A stretch of DNA of 64,000 nt. It comes from Bacteroidales bacterium. Lineage in GTDB: Bacteria; Bacteroidota; Bacteroidia; Bacteroidales; JAIOZK01. A program made the translations under genes and the position numbers. Position 1 is the stretch's first letter. Each line of letters starts with the position of its first letter. The notes under the pieces were generated by a model. It made no database searches and was not told the DNA's origin. It saw only the letters and a list, made by a program, of their open reading frames with translations. Of the stretch, positions 1-8,599 are shown piece after piece. The stretch spans positions 1-64,000 of the forward strand of contig JAIPBS010000012.1 in NCBI GenBank assembly GCA_021738625.1, in the 5' to 3' direction.

Positions 1-78
1 AAAAGCAAGCAAGAAAAGCAAATGCATTATGGTGCAGCGCCTAAGTTCATTTTGTTTGTAAACGGACATAACCCATAA
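1..78 (+). CDS. possible 3' end of a CDS entering from the left edge
   Basis: Frame 1 is open from the first base to a TAA at 76-78 and encodes 25 residues, including PKFILFVNGHNP. The segment reads like real protein, but it is too short to assign. The stretch PxFxLFVN faintly recalls the C-terminal domain of the GTPase Der; that resemblance is weak and I do not call it. If real, this gene converges on the rfbB group. Confidence 0.3.
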   Translation, partial: KSKQEKQMHYGAAPKFILFVNGHNP

Positions 79-269
79 ATTTACAGCTAATTTAAAAAGA
101 AAAATGACTTTGTAAAAGCCGGTGCGCCGGATTAGTCAATGCAGTGTACGAAACGGGAATTTAAGATGCCCGGCCGAGCAAATGCGGGTATGAGAATCTG
201 GTTCTTTCCCGCCGAGCTTGCGAGGATCCGATTCAATTGGAAGGCCGTTTGATCAAAGTAGGGAGTAGG

Positions 270-330
270 GAGAAGGATTGCAAATCTGTGCCAGCAGAGG
301 CGGCTAAAGCCGCTGATTTAAAGCCTTCTC
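270..330. repeat. nested inverted repeat
   Basis: Three pairs of complementary arms nest inside each other: GAGAAGG (270-276) with CCTTCTC (324-330), AAATC (282-286) with GATTT (315-319), and GCGGCT (300-305) with AGCCGC (308-313). The result is an interrupted hairpin of about 60 nt. Function is unknown. Confidence 0.5.
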
Positions 331-360
331 ATTTTGTCAACCATCCATAAAAAGCCAGGG

Positions 361-412
361 GATTCCTCTCTCCGGGCTTTCGCTTCGCTTAAGCCCTGCG
401 ATCGGAATGACA
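361..412 (-). repeat. dispersed palindromic element, copy 1 (reverse orientation)
   Basis: Read on the minus strand it starts TGTCATTCCGA, carries an inner inverted repeat (GGGCTT 374-379 with AAGCCC 391-396) and ends AGGAATC. The outer ATTCC/GGAAT arms also pair. It shares its outline with the element at 488-540, which points the other way. Short palindromes of this kind are common between genes in Bacteroidota genomes, as I recall. Confidence 0.5.
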
Positions 413-425
413 TACGACTAAGGGT

Positions 426-475
426 AAAAAGAGGGGGTGGGAAGCGGGCGACGCCCGCTTCCCGCCCCCTTTATT
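426..475 (-). terminator. very strong GC-rich hairpin, probable bidirectional terminator
   Basis: An 18-bp, almost perfect stem (433-450 with 452-469, one G-T wobble) with almost no loop. On the minus strand it is followed by TCTTTTT, and on the plus strand by TTTATTTAT, so it could stop transcripts from either side. It lies about 370 bp beyond the rfbB stop codon, so it may end the leftward sugar operon. Confidence 0.55.
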
Positions 476-487
476 TATAAAAATGCC

Positions 488-545
488 CTGTCATCCCGAC
501 GAACATTTTTTACGACAGTAAAAAATGTGAGGAGGGATCTCCTGG
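488..545 (+). repeat. dispersed palindromic element, copy 2
   Basis: Begins TGTCATCCCGA at 489-499, has a perfect 11-bp inverted repeat ACATTTTTTAC (503-513) / GTAAAAAATGT (518-528) with a 4-nt loop, and ends GAGGAGGGATCTCC. Its opening matches copy 1 at 10 of 11 bases. The central hairpin differs, which suggests a conserved frame around a variable core. Confidence 0.5.
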
Positions 546-560
546 CGTTTTCCCCCTGAT

Positions 561-624
561 ATTCGAAATTGGTCATTGGACATTCTTCAGTTCAGCATTG
601 AATTTCCAATATCGAATGTCCAAT
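561..624. repeat. two interleaved inverted repeats
   Basis: ATTGGACATTC (575-585) is perfectly complementary to GAATGTCCAAT (614-624). ATTCGAAATTGG (561-572) pairs with CCAATATCGAAT (606-617) at 11 of 12 positions. The two foldings share bases and so are mutually exclusive. Confidence 0.5.
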
Positions 625-653
625 AATCATTTGATCAAGTTTTTTATGAAAGC

Positions 654-724
654 GATCCGATTACTCTGAAACTGCAGGTTCGTTGATATACCGACATTAG
701 CAAGTAATCGGATCACTGAACCTG
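654..724. repeat. inverted repeat with 12-bp arms
   Basis: GATCCGATTACT (654-665) is the exact reverse complement of AGTAATCGGATC (703-714). A second pair, CAGGTTC near 675-681 with GAACCTG near 718-724, interleaves with it. Confidence 0.5.
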
Positions 725-763
725 GAAACTGATCATTATAGGAACCGGGAACTATCATAGCGC

Positions 764-810
764 AACTTGCAACCTTTCCTGACCGGCAGGCAGGCTGTAA
801 CTTGCAACCT
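764..810. repeat. 12-bp direct repeat AACTTGCAACCT
   Basis: AACTTGCAACCT occurs at 764-775 and again at 799-810, separated by a segment containing CCGGCAGGCAGG. Such text is typical of degenerate Bacteroidota intergenic sequence. No function is inferred. Confidence 0.4.
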
Positions 811-842
811 GCAACACTTTTCAACAGAACATCAATCGCCGA

Positions 843-1901
843 TCACCGATCATCCCCATACATCTCCTCATAATACTTCAGGTACTCGCCGGAGGTGACG
901 TTTTTGAGCCATTCGGTGTTTTGCAGGTACCAGTCGACGGTTTTGTCGAGGCCTTCCTCGAATTGAAGGGAAGGCTTCCAGCCTAGTTCGCGTTGTAGTT
1001 TCGTGGAGTCGATGGCGTAGCGTAGATCGTGTCCGGCGCGGTCTTTTACATAAGTGATCAGTTTTTCGGAGGCACCCGCTTCGCGATTTAGTTTATGGTC
1101 CATGATCTTACAAAGCAGCCTGATCAGGTCGATGTTCTTCCATTCGTTATGGCCTCCGATATTGTACGTTTCTCCGTCGCTTCCTTTGTGATAGATCAGG
1201 TCGATGGCTTCGGCATGGTCTTCCACCCATAGCCAGTCGCGAACATTTTCACCTTTACCATAAACAGGCAGCGGTTTGTTGTTTTGGATATTGTTGATGA
1301 ACAGCGGGATCAGCTTTTCAGGGAATTGATTGGGTCCATAGTTGTTCGAGCAATTTGAAATCACCATAGGCAAACCAAAGGTGTGGTTATAAGCTCTGAC
1401 CAGATGGTCGGAACTGGCTTTTGAAGCGGAGTAAGGGCTTTTGGGATCGTAAGGAGTGGATTCAGTGAAATAACCGGTTTCGCCAAGCGAGCCATATACT
1501 TCATCCGTTGAAACATGATAAAACCTTTTGCCTTCGGTGTTTTCTTTCCAGATATGCCGGGCGGCATTCAGCAGGTTGGTGGTGCCGACTATGTTGGCAT
1601 AGATAAACTCGTTTGGATTGGCAATGGACCGGTCTACGTGCGATTCGGCAGCCAGGTGGATCAGCCCGTCAAATTTATAATCTTCAAAAAGCCTAATGAT
1701 GAAATCCCCATCAACGATGTCGCCTTTCACAAATTCGTAGTTGGCCTTGCCTTCCACGTCTTTCAGGTTTTCAAGATTACCTGCGTAAGTGAGCTTGTCG
1801 AGGTTCACGATATGATAAGCGGGATATTTATTCACGAAATGACGAATGACATGCGAGCCGATGAATCCTGCTCCCCCTGTGATGCAAATGGTTTTGTTCA
1901 T
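843..1901 (-). CDS. rfbB: dTDP-glucose 4,6-dehydratase
   Basis: NAD-dependent cytoplasmic enzyme that turns dTDP-glucose into dTDP-4-keto-6-deoxyglucose, the branch point to dTDP-rhamnose and other deoxysugars of surface glycans. The extended SDR fold is clear: the nucleotide loop TGGAGFIGSH at residues 8-17, the STDEVYG segment carrying the catalytic Asp-Glu pair at 131-137, and YSASK with Tyr157 and Lys161. The length of 352 residues is normal for the family. It is the last gene of a leftward run and follows galE by 30 bp. The partner genes rfbA, rfbC and rfbD are not in this window. Confidence 0.95.
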   Translation of the reverse strand: MNKTICITGGAGFIGSHVIRHFVNKYPAYHIVNLDKLTYAGNLENLKDVEGKANYEFVKGDIVDGDFIIRLFEDYKFDGLIHLAAESHVDRSIANPNEFIYANIVGTTNLLNAARHIWKENTEGKRFYHVSTDEVYGSLGETGYFTESTPYDPKSPYSASKASSDHLVRAYNHTFGLPMVISNCSNNYGPNQFPEKLIPLFINNIQNNKPLPVYGKGENVRDWLWVEDHAEAIDLIYHKGSDGETYNIGGHNEWKNIDLIRLLCKIMDHKLNREAGASEKLITYVKDRAGHDLRYAIDSTKLQRELGWKPSLQFEEGLDKTVDWYLQNTEWLKNVTSGEYLKYYEEMYGDDR

Positions 1902-1931
1902 AATATTCTGTAGTTCAATTATTCAATCATT

Positions 1932-2942
1932 TTATTCCAATGCTTTTTCCCATTCCCAGGCCGAAAGGGTCATCTCGTCGATGCCTTTTTCGGCTTTCCA
2001 GCCTAATTCTTCATTGGCGAATTGGGTATCCGCCCAAACCTTTTCCACATCTCCCGGACGGCGTCCCACAATCTGGTAATTCAGTTTTTGCCCGGTTGAG
2101 CGTTCGAACGATTTGATCACTTCCAGTACGGAATATCCCTTGCCTGTTCCCAGGTTGAATACCTCAAAATCCTTTTTCATTTTATCATTCACCATGCGTT
2201 CAACAGCGACCACATGTGCTTTGGCCAAATCGACCACATGGATATAATCCCGGATGGCCGTACCGTCAGGGGTGTTGTAGTCGTCACCGAAAACCCTCAG
2301 GAACTCGCGTTTGCCGATTGCGGTTTGGGTGATGAAAGGCATCAGGTTGTTCGGTACCCCGATCGGAAGCTCCCCGATAATGGCGCTTTCGTGCGCACCT
2401 ATCGGATTGAAATAACGCAGGGCTATGCCTTTGATCTTTGTAGATTTCACCGTGTCGGAGATGATCTCTTCGGAAATCTGCTTGGTATTCCCGTAAGGCG
2501 ATTCGGCTTTCTGAACCGGTGCGTTTTCGGTAACCGGCAGCTGCTCTGGTTGCCCGTAAACAGTGCAGGAAGATGAAAAAACAAGATTTTCAATCTCATT
2601 GTCTTTCATGCCCTGCAAAATGTTGACCAGCGAAAAAATATTGTTCCTGTAATACATCAGGGGTTTTTCAACCGATTCGCCCACGGCTTTGTGGGCTGCA
2701 AAATGGATGATGCCTTCAATGTCGTTGTGGCGTTTGAAGAAGTCAGCGGTTTTTGCCTGATCCGAAAGATCGAATTCCTCAAACTCCGGCCTGATGCCCG
2801 AGATCTTTTCTATTCCGTTAAGTACATTATTGTCGGAATTGGAGAGATTGTCCACGATCACCACTTCATGTCCACTGTTTTGCAGCTCAACTGCTGTGTG
2901 AGATCCGATGTAGCCTGTGCCGCCGGTTACGAGAATTTTCAT
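1932..2942 (-). CDS. galE: UDP-glucose 4-epimerase
   Basis: Interconverts UDP-glucose and UDP-galactose, using bound NAD. Extended SDR with TGGTGYIGSH at residues 6-15, the SSSCTVYG segment ending near residue 130, and the catalytic YGNTK motif (Tyr150, Lys154). The 336-residue length is standard. It sits between the WbpD-like acetyltransferase (68 bp upstream) and rfbB (30 bp downstream), all read leftward, so it probably supplies sugars for the same polysaccharide pathway. An N-acetylhexosamine epimerase specificity cannot be excluded from sequence alone. Confidence 0.93.
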   Translation of the reverse strand: MKILVTGGTGYIGSHTAVELQNSGHEVVIVDNLSNSDNNVLNGIEKISGIRPEFEEFDLSDQAKTADFFKRHNDIEGIIHFAAHKAVGESVEKPLMYYRNNIFSLVNILQGMKDNEIENLVFSSSCTVYGQPEQLPVTENAPVQKAESPYGNTKQISEEIISDTVKSTKIKGIALRYFNPIGAHESAIIGELPIGVPNNLMPFITQTAIGKREFLRVFGDDYNTPDGTAIRDYIHVVDLAKAHVVAVERMVNDKMKKDFEVFNLGTGKGYSVLEVIKSFERSTGQKLNYQIVGRRPGDVEKVWADTQFANEELGWKAEKGIDEMTLSAWEWEKALE

Positions 2943-3010
2943 ATTATTTTCTTATAATTTATATTTGCCACTAAGCCTCTATGGCTCAAAGAAATCCCTA
3001 AGATAAGATT

Positions 3011-3601
3011 TTATTTGATCTTCCTCACCTTTTCATTTTCCAGCTTGTATTTTTCACCGCTCTCAGGGCAAACAGCCAATCTGTTTTCATCAAACTTCAG
3101 CCGGTGGCCGTATTCGCTCATCCAGCCAACATGCCGCGCCGGATTGCCGATGACCAGTGCATAGGGAGGAACTTCTTTGGTAACGACAGCACCCGCGCCA
3201 ATAAAAGCATATTTCCCGATGTCGTGCCCGCAAACGATGGTTGCGTTGGCCCCGATAGAAGCGCCTTTTTTAACCGCCGTTCTGACATAATCCCCGCGAC
3301 GCACCACCGCGCTCCTGGGATTCACAATATTGGTGAAGACCATGGAAGGTCCCAGAAAAACATCATCTTCACAGATCACTCCGGTATATATGGATACATT
3401 GTTCTGAACTTTCACATTATTGCCTAGTTTCACTTCAGGGGATACCACCACATTTTGTCCGATGTTGCAATTCTCGCCCAGTTCGCAGTTTTTCATGATA
3501 TGGGAAAAATGCCAGATCTTCGTTCCTTTGCCGATCTTACTGGGTTGATCGATCACGGCCGTTTCGTGGGCGAAATATTCTGGTTTGCTGTTTGTAGTCA
3601 T
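3011..3601 (-). CDS. left-handed beta-helix sugar N-acetyltransferase (WbpD-like)
   Basis: A 196-residue hexapeptide-repeat (left-handed beta-helix) acyltransferase. Repeats such as IGKGTKIWHFSHI, LGENCNIGQNVVV and IGANATIVCGHDIGKYAFIG are visible along most of the chain. Length and the GNPARHVGW end match the WbpD/WlbB group, which acetylates the 3-amino group of a UDP-2-acetamido-3-amino-uronic acid. The gene follows a WbpE-like aminotransferase by 68 bp, which is the substrate-producing step, so the pair makes sense. With rfbB close by, a dTDP-3-amino-6-deoxyhexose substrate is the main alternative. The dehydrogenase (WbpB) and oxidase (WbpA) steps are not in the window. Confidence 0.85.
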   Translation of the reverse strand: MTTNSKPEYFAHETAVIDQPSKIGKGTKIWHFSHIMKNCELGENCNIGQNVVVSPEVKLGNNVKVQNNVSIYTGVICEDDVFLGPSMVFTNIVNPRSAVVRRGDYVRTAVKKGASIGANATIVCGHDIGKYAFIGAGAVVTKEVPPYALVIGNPARHVGWMSEYGHRLKFDENRLAVCPESGEKYKLENEKVRKIK

Positions 3602-3669
3602 AATTGATTCATTAAAGATTTAATCTCCGGGGTCAATTTAACGGTCATCAAATGAACAATGACATACGG

Positions 3670-4803
3670 CTAATGGCTATGCACATATTCCAGTACTGCA
3701 TCAGTAATAAACTTCAGTTGTTCTTCATCCAACTCGGTATGCATCGGCAGTGAGATCACTTTCTTGCTGAGGTCTTCGGTAACCGGAAAATCGCCTTCCG
3801 AATACCTGGGGTCGTGATAGGCTTTTTGCATATGCATGGGCACCGGGTAATAGATCGCGCAGGGAATTCCTTTGTCCTGCAAATGTTTTAACAACCCGTC
3901 GCGGTCCGTGTTATTGGTCACCAGGGTGTATTGGTGAAAAACATGCGTTGAGTTGGTGGCTTTGGCCGGGATCTGTAATTTGGGATGACCGGCAAAGGCA
4001 CTGTCGTAAAACATGGCCGCTTTCCTCCTGGCGTCGGCATATTCATCCAGGTGTTTCAGCTTGATGTTCAGCACGGCAGCCTGAATGGCGTCCAGCCTTG
4101 AATTCACTCCGATGTCGTCATGATAGTACCTAACGGTCATGCCGTGATTGACCACCGAACGCATTTTCTTTGCAAGCTCGTCATCATTTGTAAAAATGGC
4201 ACCGCCGTCGCCGTATGCACCCAGGTTTTTTGATGGGAAAAAGGAGGTGCAGCCGATATGCCCGATGGCGCCGGCTTTTTTGCTGCTGCCGTCGCTGAAT
4301 TTATAATCTGCGCCAATGGCCTGGCAGGCATCTTCAATCACGTAAAGATTGTGCTTTTTTGCGAGCTCCATCAGGGGTTCCATGTCGGCGCATTGTCCGA
4401 AAAGATGCACCGGCACAATGGCTTTGGTTTTGGGTGTGATGGCTTTTTCGATGGCCTCCAGGCTGATGTTGAAGGTGTCGGGTTCCACGTCTACCAGAAC
4501 CGGCGTGAGTTTTAGCAAAGAGATCACTTCTACGGTGGCCACGAAAGTGAAAGATACGGTGATCACTTCATCGCCCGGCTGCAGGCCCAGTGCCATCATC
4601 GAAACCTGAAGGGCGTCGGTTCCGTTGCCGCAAGGGATTACATGTTTCACGCCCAAATAACTTTCCAGGCTCTGCTGAAACTCTTTCACTGCCGGTCCGT
4701 TGATGAATGCTGTCGATTCGATCACTTCTTGTATGGTCTTGTCAACTTCCGGTTTTATCTTCTCATACTGACCTTGCAGGTCAACCATCCTGATTTCTTT
4801 CAT
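3670..4803 (-). CDS. DegT/DnrJ/EryC1 sugar aminotransferase (WbpE-like)
   Basis: PLP-dependent nucleotide-sugar aminotransferase, 377 residues from the ATG at 4803. A longer frame needs a TTG 12 codons upstream, and the family start MKEIRMVDLQGQY argues for the inner ATG. The schiff-base lysine is in FFPSKNLGAYGDGG (Lys192), with the cofactor-binding Asp in VIEDACQAIGA (about 158). The family aminates 3-keto (or 4-keto) sugars. Placed just before a WbpD-like acetyltransferase, it most likely makes a 3-amino sugar that is then N-acetylated. It is the first gene of the leftward sugar group. Confidence 0.88.
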   Translation of the reverse strand: MKEIRMVDLQGQYEKIKPEVDKTIQEVIESTAFINGPAVKEFQQSLESYLGVKHVIPCGNGTDALQVSMMALGLQPGDEVITVSFTFVATVEVISLLKLTPVLVDVEPDTFNISLEAIEKAITPKTKAIVPVHLFGQCADMEPLMELAKKHNLYVIEDACQAIGADYKFSDGSSKKAGAIGHIGCTSFFPSKNLGAYGDGGAIFTNDDELAKKMRSVVNHGMTVRYYHDDIGVNSRLDAIQAAVLNIKLKHLDEYADARRKAAMFYDSAFAGHPKLQIPAKATNSTHVFHQYTLVTNNTDRDGLLKHLQDKGIPCAIYYPVPMHMQKAYHDPRYSEGDFPVTEDLSKKVISLPMHTELDEEQLKFITDAVLEYVHSH

Positions 4804-4904
4804 TACAACTGATTTTTTATTTTTTTGAAATTTATGCAAAGGTAGTATTTTATGTTTTCGGGGGAATTGATGCTTTTAAAACCGGGTAATTATACGTTAA
4901 AACT

Positions 4905-4912
4905 TATCTTTG
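4905..4912 (+). promoter_or_regulatory. candidate -7 promoter box TATCTTTG
   Basis: Matches the Bacteroidota TAnnTTTG box 16 bp before the ATG at 4929. No clear TTTG -33 element lies at the expected spacing, so this is partial evidence. Confidence 0.4.
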
Positions 4913-4928
4913 CGTTTTTAGATTTATT

Positions 4929-5690
4929 ATGGCTTCATTCAGAAATTTACTTTTTGCTGCCTTGTCGGTTTTATGGCTGGGGTCATCTGCCCAAATCGAT
5001 ATATCCGATTCAAGCGTGGTGGTGCCCATGTTCAGTGCAGCTTTTGGGTATCAGGTGCCCGGCGGGGATATTGCGGATCGATATGGCAACAATGCTACAA
5101 TTGGCGGGGATTTTAAAGTCAAAACTTCAAGCAACTGGGTGTTTGGTGTTGACTTCAATTACATATTCGGAGAGGACATTAAAAACCGCGACCAGCGCCT
5201 GAGCATCATCCGAACCGATCTTGGCGAGATCATCGACGGGGAAGGCGTTTACGCTTCCTGGCAGATGTTTGAAAGGGGGTTTTATTCCACTTTCCGTGTT
5301 GGTAAGATTTTTCCGGTGATTGGTCCCAACCTTAATTCCGGGATCATTTTTATGGCCGGGCCGGGCTATATGCAGCACAAAACACGCATCGAAGTGGAAT
5401 TTAATACGGCTCCCCAGTTAAAAGGTGATTATAAGCGCGGATACGATAAATTGACAGGCGGCTTCACTGCGGCTGCTTTCCTGGGTTACATTCATATGAG
5501 CAACAGCAAAATCGTGAACTTTTACGTGGGACTGGAATTCGTCCAGGCATGGACCAAAGACTACCGGGAGTATAATTTTAACGAAATGCAATACACCAAC
5601 GGACAGTATTCGGATATGCTTTTCGGGCTGAAAGCCGGATGGTTTCTGCCTTTGCACAAGCGAGCACCCCGCGATTTTTATTATAAGTAA
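4929..5690 (+). CDS. secreted, probably outer-membrane beta-barrel protein of unknown function
   Basis: 253 residues. A typical signal peptide (residues 1-21, ending GSSA before Gln22) is followed by a chain rich in alternating aromatic and polar residues, with many Gly/Tyr/Phe turns (for example GFYSTFRVGKIFPVIGP and FLGYIHMSNSKIVNFYVGLEF). This suggests an 8-12-strand outer-membrane barrel. I do not recognise the family. Only 6 bp separate its stop from the KDO transferase start, so the two are probably co-transcribed, which hints at an envelope or LPS-related role without proving one. Confidence 0.75.
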   Translation: MASFRNLLFAALSVLWLGSSAQIDISDSSVVVPMFSAAFGYQVPGGDIADRYGNNATIGGDFKVKTSSNWVFGVDFNYIFGEDIKNRDQRLSIIRTDLGEIIDGEGVYASWQMFERGFYSTFRVGKIFPVIGPNLNSGIIFMAGPGYMQHKTRIEVEFNTAPQLKGDYKRGYDKLTGGFTAAAFLGYIHMSNSKIVNFYVGLEFVQAWTKDYREYNFNEMQYTNGQYSDMLFGLKAGWFLPLHKRAPRDFYYK

Positions 5691-5696
5691 CTAAGA

Positions 5697-6941
5697 ATGC
5701 CTTTTCTTTACACCTTATCGGTTCATGTTTACACCTGCTTGATTAAAATTGCTTCTTTGGCGAATTCAAAGGCGCGCCAGTGGGTGAAAGGAAGAAAAGG
5801 CATTTTTATGCAAATGGGTTCGGAAATCCAGGCTGATGATCAGATCATTTGGATGCATTGCGCCTCACTGGGTGAATTCGAGCAGGGAAGACCTGTTATT
5901 GAAGCTTTGAAGCAAAGATATCCGGCTTATAAAATCATGCTCACTTTCTTTTCTCCTTCAGGTTATGAGATCAGGAAGAATTATGAAAATGCAGATTATG
6001 TCTATTACTTACCTGCTGATACTCCGGCCAACGTTAAAAAATTTATCGGCATTGCCCGACCGAAAATAGCGATTTTCGTCAAATATGAGTATTGGTATCA
6101 CTATATCAGAACACTTTCCTGCAAGGGTGTTCCCGTGTTCATGGTTTCGGCCGTTTTCAGGAAAAATCAGCATTTCTTTAAGTGGTATGGGAAATGGTTT
6201 TTGAATCAGCTCAAAAAGATCGAGTGGTTTTTCCTTCAACAAGCCAGGGACAAAGAACTACTGGCGGACTATGGTATTCGGAATACCAGTGTGAGCGGTG
6301 ATACCCGTTTTGACAGGGTTTGGAATATCAGGGAAGAACAGAAAGGAATACCCCTGGTCGAAAAATTTGTACAGCATAAAAAAGTGTTTCTTGCAGGTAG
6401 TTCGTGGCTCCCGGATGAAAAAATTGTTCGTGCATTCATGGCAAAAGAACCAAAAGACTTCAAATACATCATCGCCCCACATCAGGTTCATGGGGATCAT
6501 ATAAAGGAGATCGTCAATTTGTTCGGAGTGGAAAAGGTTGCTCGTTTCTCTGCTATGGATGATAAAAAAGTCAATGCGGTCAAAGTGTTGGTGATTGATA
6601 GTATTGGAATTCTATCCATGTTGTACCGCTATGCCAACTATGCATTGATTGGCGGTGGCTTTGGAGTTGGTATCCACAATATCCTGGAGGCCTCAGCATT
6701 CGGAGTGCCCGTTTTTTTCGGACCGAATTATAAGAAGTTCGAAGAGGCAAAAGATCTGATCCGGTTGGGAGGAGCATTTGAGATCGCCGGACCCGAAGCT
6801 TTGACCGCTAAAATGAATGCTTTCGAGTCAAACCCTGAGGCATATAAGCAATGCCGGGAAATCGCTCAGGTATACGTGAGGGATAAGCAGGGCGCCACAA
6901 ACAGGATCCTTCATAAACTGTCGGCTTATCTTGGGGGATAA
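5697..6941 (+). CDS. waaA: 3-deoxy-D-manno-octulosonic acid (KDO) transferase
   Basis: Adds KDO from CMP-KDO to lipid IVA at the inner membrane, starting the LPS core. 414 residues, GT30 family. It has an N-terminal hydrophobic anchor (about 1-22), the segment MHCASLGEFEQGRP holding the presumed catalytic Glu60, GDTRFDRV near residue 201, and the C-terminal donor-site stretch GGGFGVGIHNILEA. Length and order fit the family. The call also indicates a KDO-containing Gram-negative envelope. Confidence 0.93.
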   Translation: MPFLYTLSVHVYTCLIKIASLANSKARQWVKGRKGIFMQMGSEIQADDQIIWMHCASLGEFEQGRPVIEALKQRYPAYKIMLTFFSPSGYEIRKNYENADYVYYLPADTPANVKKFIGIARPKIAIFVKYEYWYHYIRTLSCKGVPVFMVSAVFRKNQHFFKWYGKWFLNQLKKIEWFFLQQARDKELLADYGIRNTSVSGDTRFDRVWNIREEQKGIPLVEKFVQHKKVFLAGSSWLPDEKIVRAFMAKEPKDFKYIIAPHQVHGDHIKEIVNLFGVEKVARFSAMDDKKVNAVKVLVIDSIGILSMLYRYANYALIGGGFGVGIHNILEASAFGVPVFFGPNYKKFEEAKDLIRLGGAFEIAGPEALTAKMNAFESNPEAYKQCREIAQVYVRDKQGATNRILHKLSAYLGG

Positions 6942-7156
6942 TGGACGGCTTAATAAATTAACTCGCTTTCGGTTAGGAAGTTTCATGCTGATTTCATAAC
7001 TTTGGCCAGATTAAAAAAAGGAGCTGGCTCTCTCAATTTAAGTTGGTTAAGCGGAAGTTGTATAAAAATCACTGTGCAAAACCTTCCCGGGTTTGTATCT
7101 GTGGTTGTTGAAAGAGTTTCTTAAAGGTTGTGAAGGAAGAGCAAAAACATTAATAT
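6942..7156. other. intergenic region with one possible promoter box
   Basis: 215 bp between waaA and the aminopeptidase with no reading frame of note. A TAnnTTTG match (TAACTTTG) lies at 6997-7004, which would give an untranslated leader of about 145 nt. No structured element or terminator is obvious. Confidence 0.4.
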
Positions 7157-8599
7157 ATGAAACTGACAATCAATAAAATTGAATCCATTTCAGGAGTGGA
7201 TAGCGTTGTATATCTGATTTCGGACAGCAAATTTCTAAGCACGAATTTTCTATCCGGTTCCGAACTGAAATATATTGAAAAACACCGGACAAAATACGAC
7301 AAAGAACTGATCTCCCTGAACCGTACAAGCAAAATTATTTTTATTCAATTCATAGATAAAAAAGCAGAATTGCCGGCGCGACTTGAAAAATTAAGGCGCT
7401 CCGGTGAAAAGATTTGCAGTCTTTTGAACAACAACAAGATCAGGAAAATCAACTTGTATGATACCGAAGGTTCGGTTCAGGAAACACTTGCCCTGGCCGA
7501 AGGCATCGCACTCTCCAATTATCAGTTTACGGCTTACCGGAATAAGATGGCCGATAAAGAACAGAATAGTTTGCAACAGGTAAATTTATTTTCAAAGATC
7601 GAAGAAGCTGATATTGAAAGCTTGCGTGTCGGCGTGGAAGCAACCTACAAATGTCGTGATCTGGTGAATCATCCCGTTTCCTATCTCACTGCAGGCCGGC
7701 TGGGTGAGCAGGCTAAAAAGCTGGGGGAAGAAGCCGGCCTGAAAGTGGAGGTTTTTACCAAAAAGAAGATCGAATCTCTGAAAATGGGTGGGTTGCTTGC
7801 CGTAAACAGGGGCAGTGTCGATCCGCCGAGTTTTACGGTGATGGAATGGAAACCTGACAACGCTAAAAATGAACAGCCTTACATGCTTGTGGGTAAAGGT
7901 GTTGTGTATGATACCGGGGGCATGAACCTCAAGATACAGGACCATATGAACAATATGAAATCGGACATGGCAGGTGCCGCAGCAGTGATCACCACGCTTT
8001 ATGCCGTAGCCAGGTTAAAGCTACCTGTTTATGTGATCGGTCTTGTCCCGGCCACCGATAACCGGGTGGATGGCAATGCCATTGTTTCGGGAGATGTGAT
8101 CACGATGCATGACGGCACCACCGTAGAAGTGATCAACACAGATGCAGAGGGCAGGCTGATCCTTGCAGATGCGCTCAGCTACGCCAAAAAATACAAGCCG
8201 GAGGTGGTAATGAATATGGCCACACTCACCGGATCTGCTCAACGTGCCATCGGCAGGCAGGGGATGGTCGGAATGCACCAAAAGGCCGAAATGCCTTTTA
8301 ACAGCCTGCTGCAATCCGGCTATAAGGTTCATGAACGAATCGCTCCTTTTCCCTTCTGGGATGAATATGATGAAGAATTGAAGTCCGATATAGCGGATGT
8401 TAAAAACATGGGCGGAAGCAATGCAGGTGCCATTACGGCAGGTAAGTTTCTGGCGCGCTTCACCGATTATCCGTTTATTCATCTCGATATTGCCGGTGTG
8501 GCATTTAACGAGAAGAAAAATTCCTATCAGGGAGTGGGTGGAAGCGGTATTGGAACACGTTTGTTTGTTGACTTTCTTAGTGGAATTTCAAGTCAATAA
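7157..8599 (+). CDS. M17 leucyl aminopeptidase family protein
   Basis: 480-residue cytosolic metallo-aminopeptidase that removes N-terminal residues from peptides. The C-terminal catalytic domain carries the two-metal signature: LVGKGVVYDTGG (Lys247, Asp252), MKSDMAGAAAV, and the hallmark NTDAEGRL (Asp329, Glu331, Arg333). The N-terminal ~170 residues form the less conserved macro-like domain. The conventional bacterial PepA uses similar motifs, but the N-terminus here is divergent, so I do not assign the symbol. It stands alone, 95 bp before pdxA. Confidence 0.92.
   Translation: MKLTINKIESISGVDSVVYLISDSKFLSTNFLSGSELKYIEKHRTKYDKELISLNRTSKIIFIQFIDKKAELPARLEKLRRSGEKICSLLNNNKIRKINLYDTEGSVQETLALAEGIALSNYQFTAYRNKMADKEQNSLQQVNLFSKIEEADIESLRVGVEATYKCRDLVNHPVSYLTAGRLGEQAKKLGEEAGLKVEVFTKKKIESLKMGGLLAVNRGSVDPPSFTVMEWKPDNAKNEQPYMLVGKGVVYDTGGMNLKIQDHMNNMKSDMAGAAAVITTLYAVARLKLPVYVIGLVPATDNRVDGNAIVSGDVITMHDGTTVEVINTDAEGRLILADALSYAKKYKPEVVMNMATLTGSAQRAIGRQGMVGMHQKAEMPFNSLLQSGYKVHERIAPFPFWDEYDEELKSDIADVKNMGGSNAGAITAGKFLARFTDYPFIHLDIAGVAFNEKKNSYQGVGGSGIGTRLFVDFLSGISSQ

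Larger units (their letters stand above)
79..842. other. long non-coding, hairpin-rich intergenic region
   Basis: No credible gene lies in these 764 bases. The one 65-codon reading frame, on the minus strand at 627-824, is built from the repeats themselves. The stretch holds at least six separate inverted repeats and one direct repeat, listed individually. It lies downstream of the leftward rfbB group and probably downstream of whatever enters from the left, so it is a convergent 3' region. Confidence 0.7.

Noticed and set aside
1-78. Der GTPase C-terminus
   Set aside because: Only the PxFxLFVN stretch is similar and the chain stops where Der would continue, so no product was assigned.
627-824. 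65-codon minus-strand reading frame in the left intergenic region
   Set aside because: It is made of the inverted and direct repeats of that region and has no protein-like pattern.
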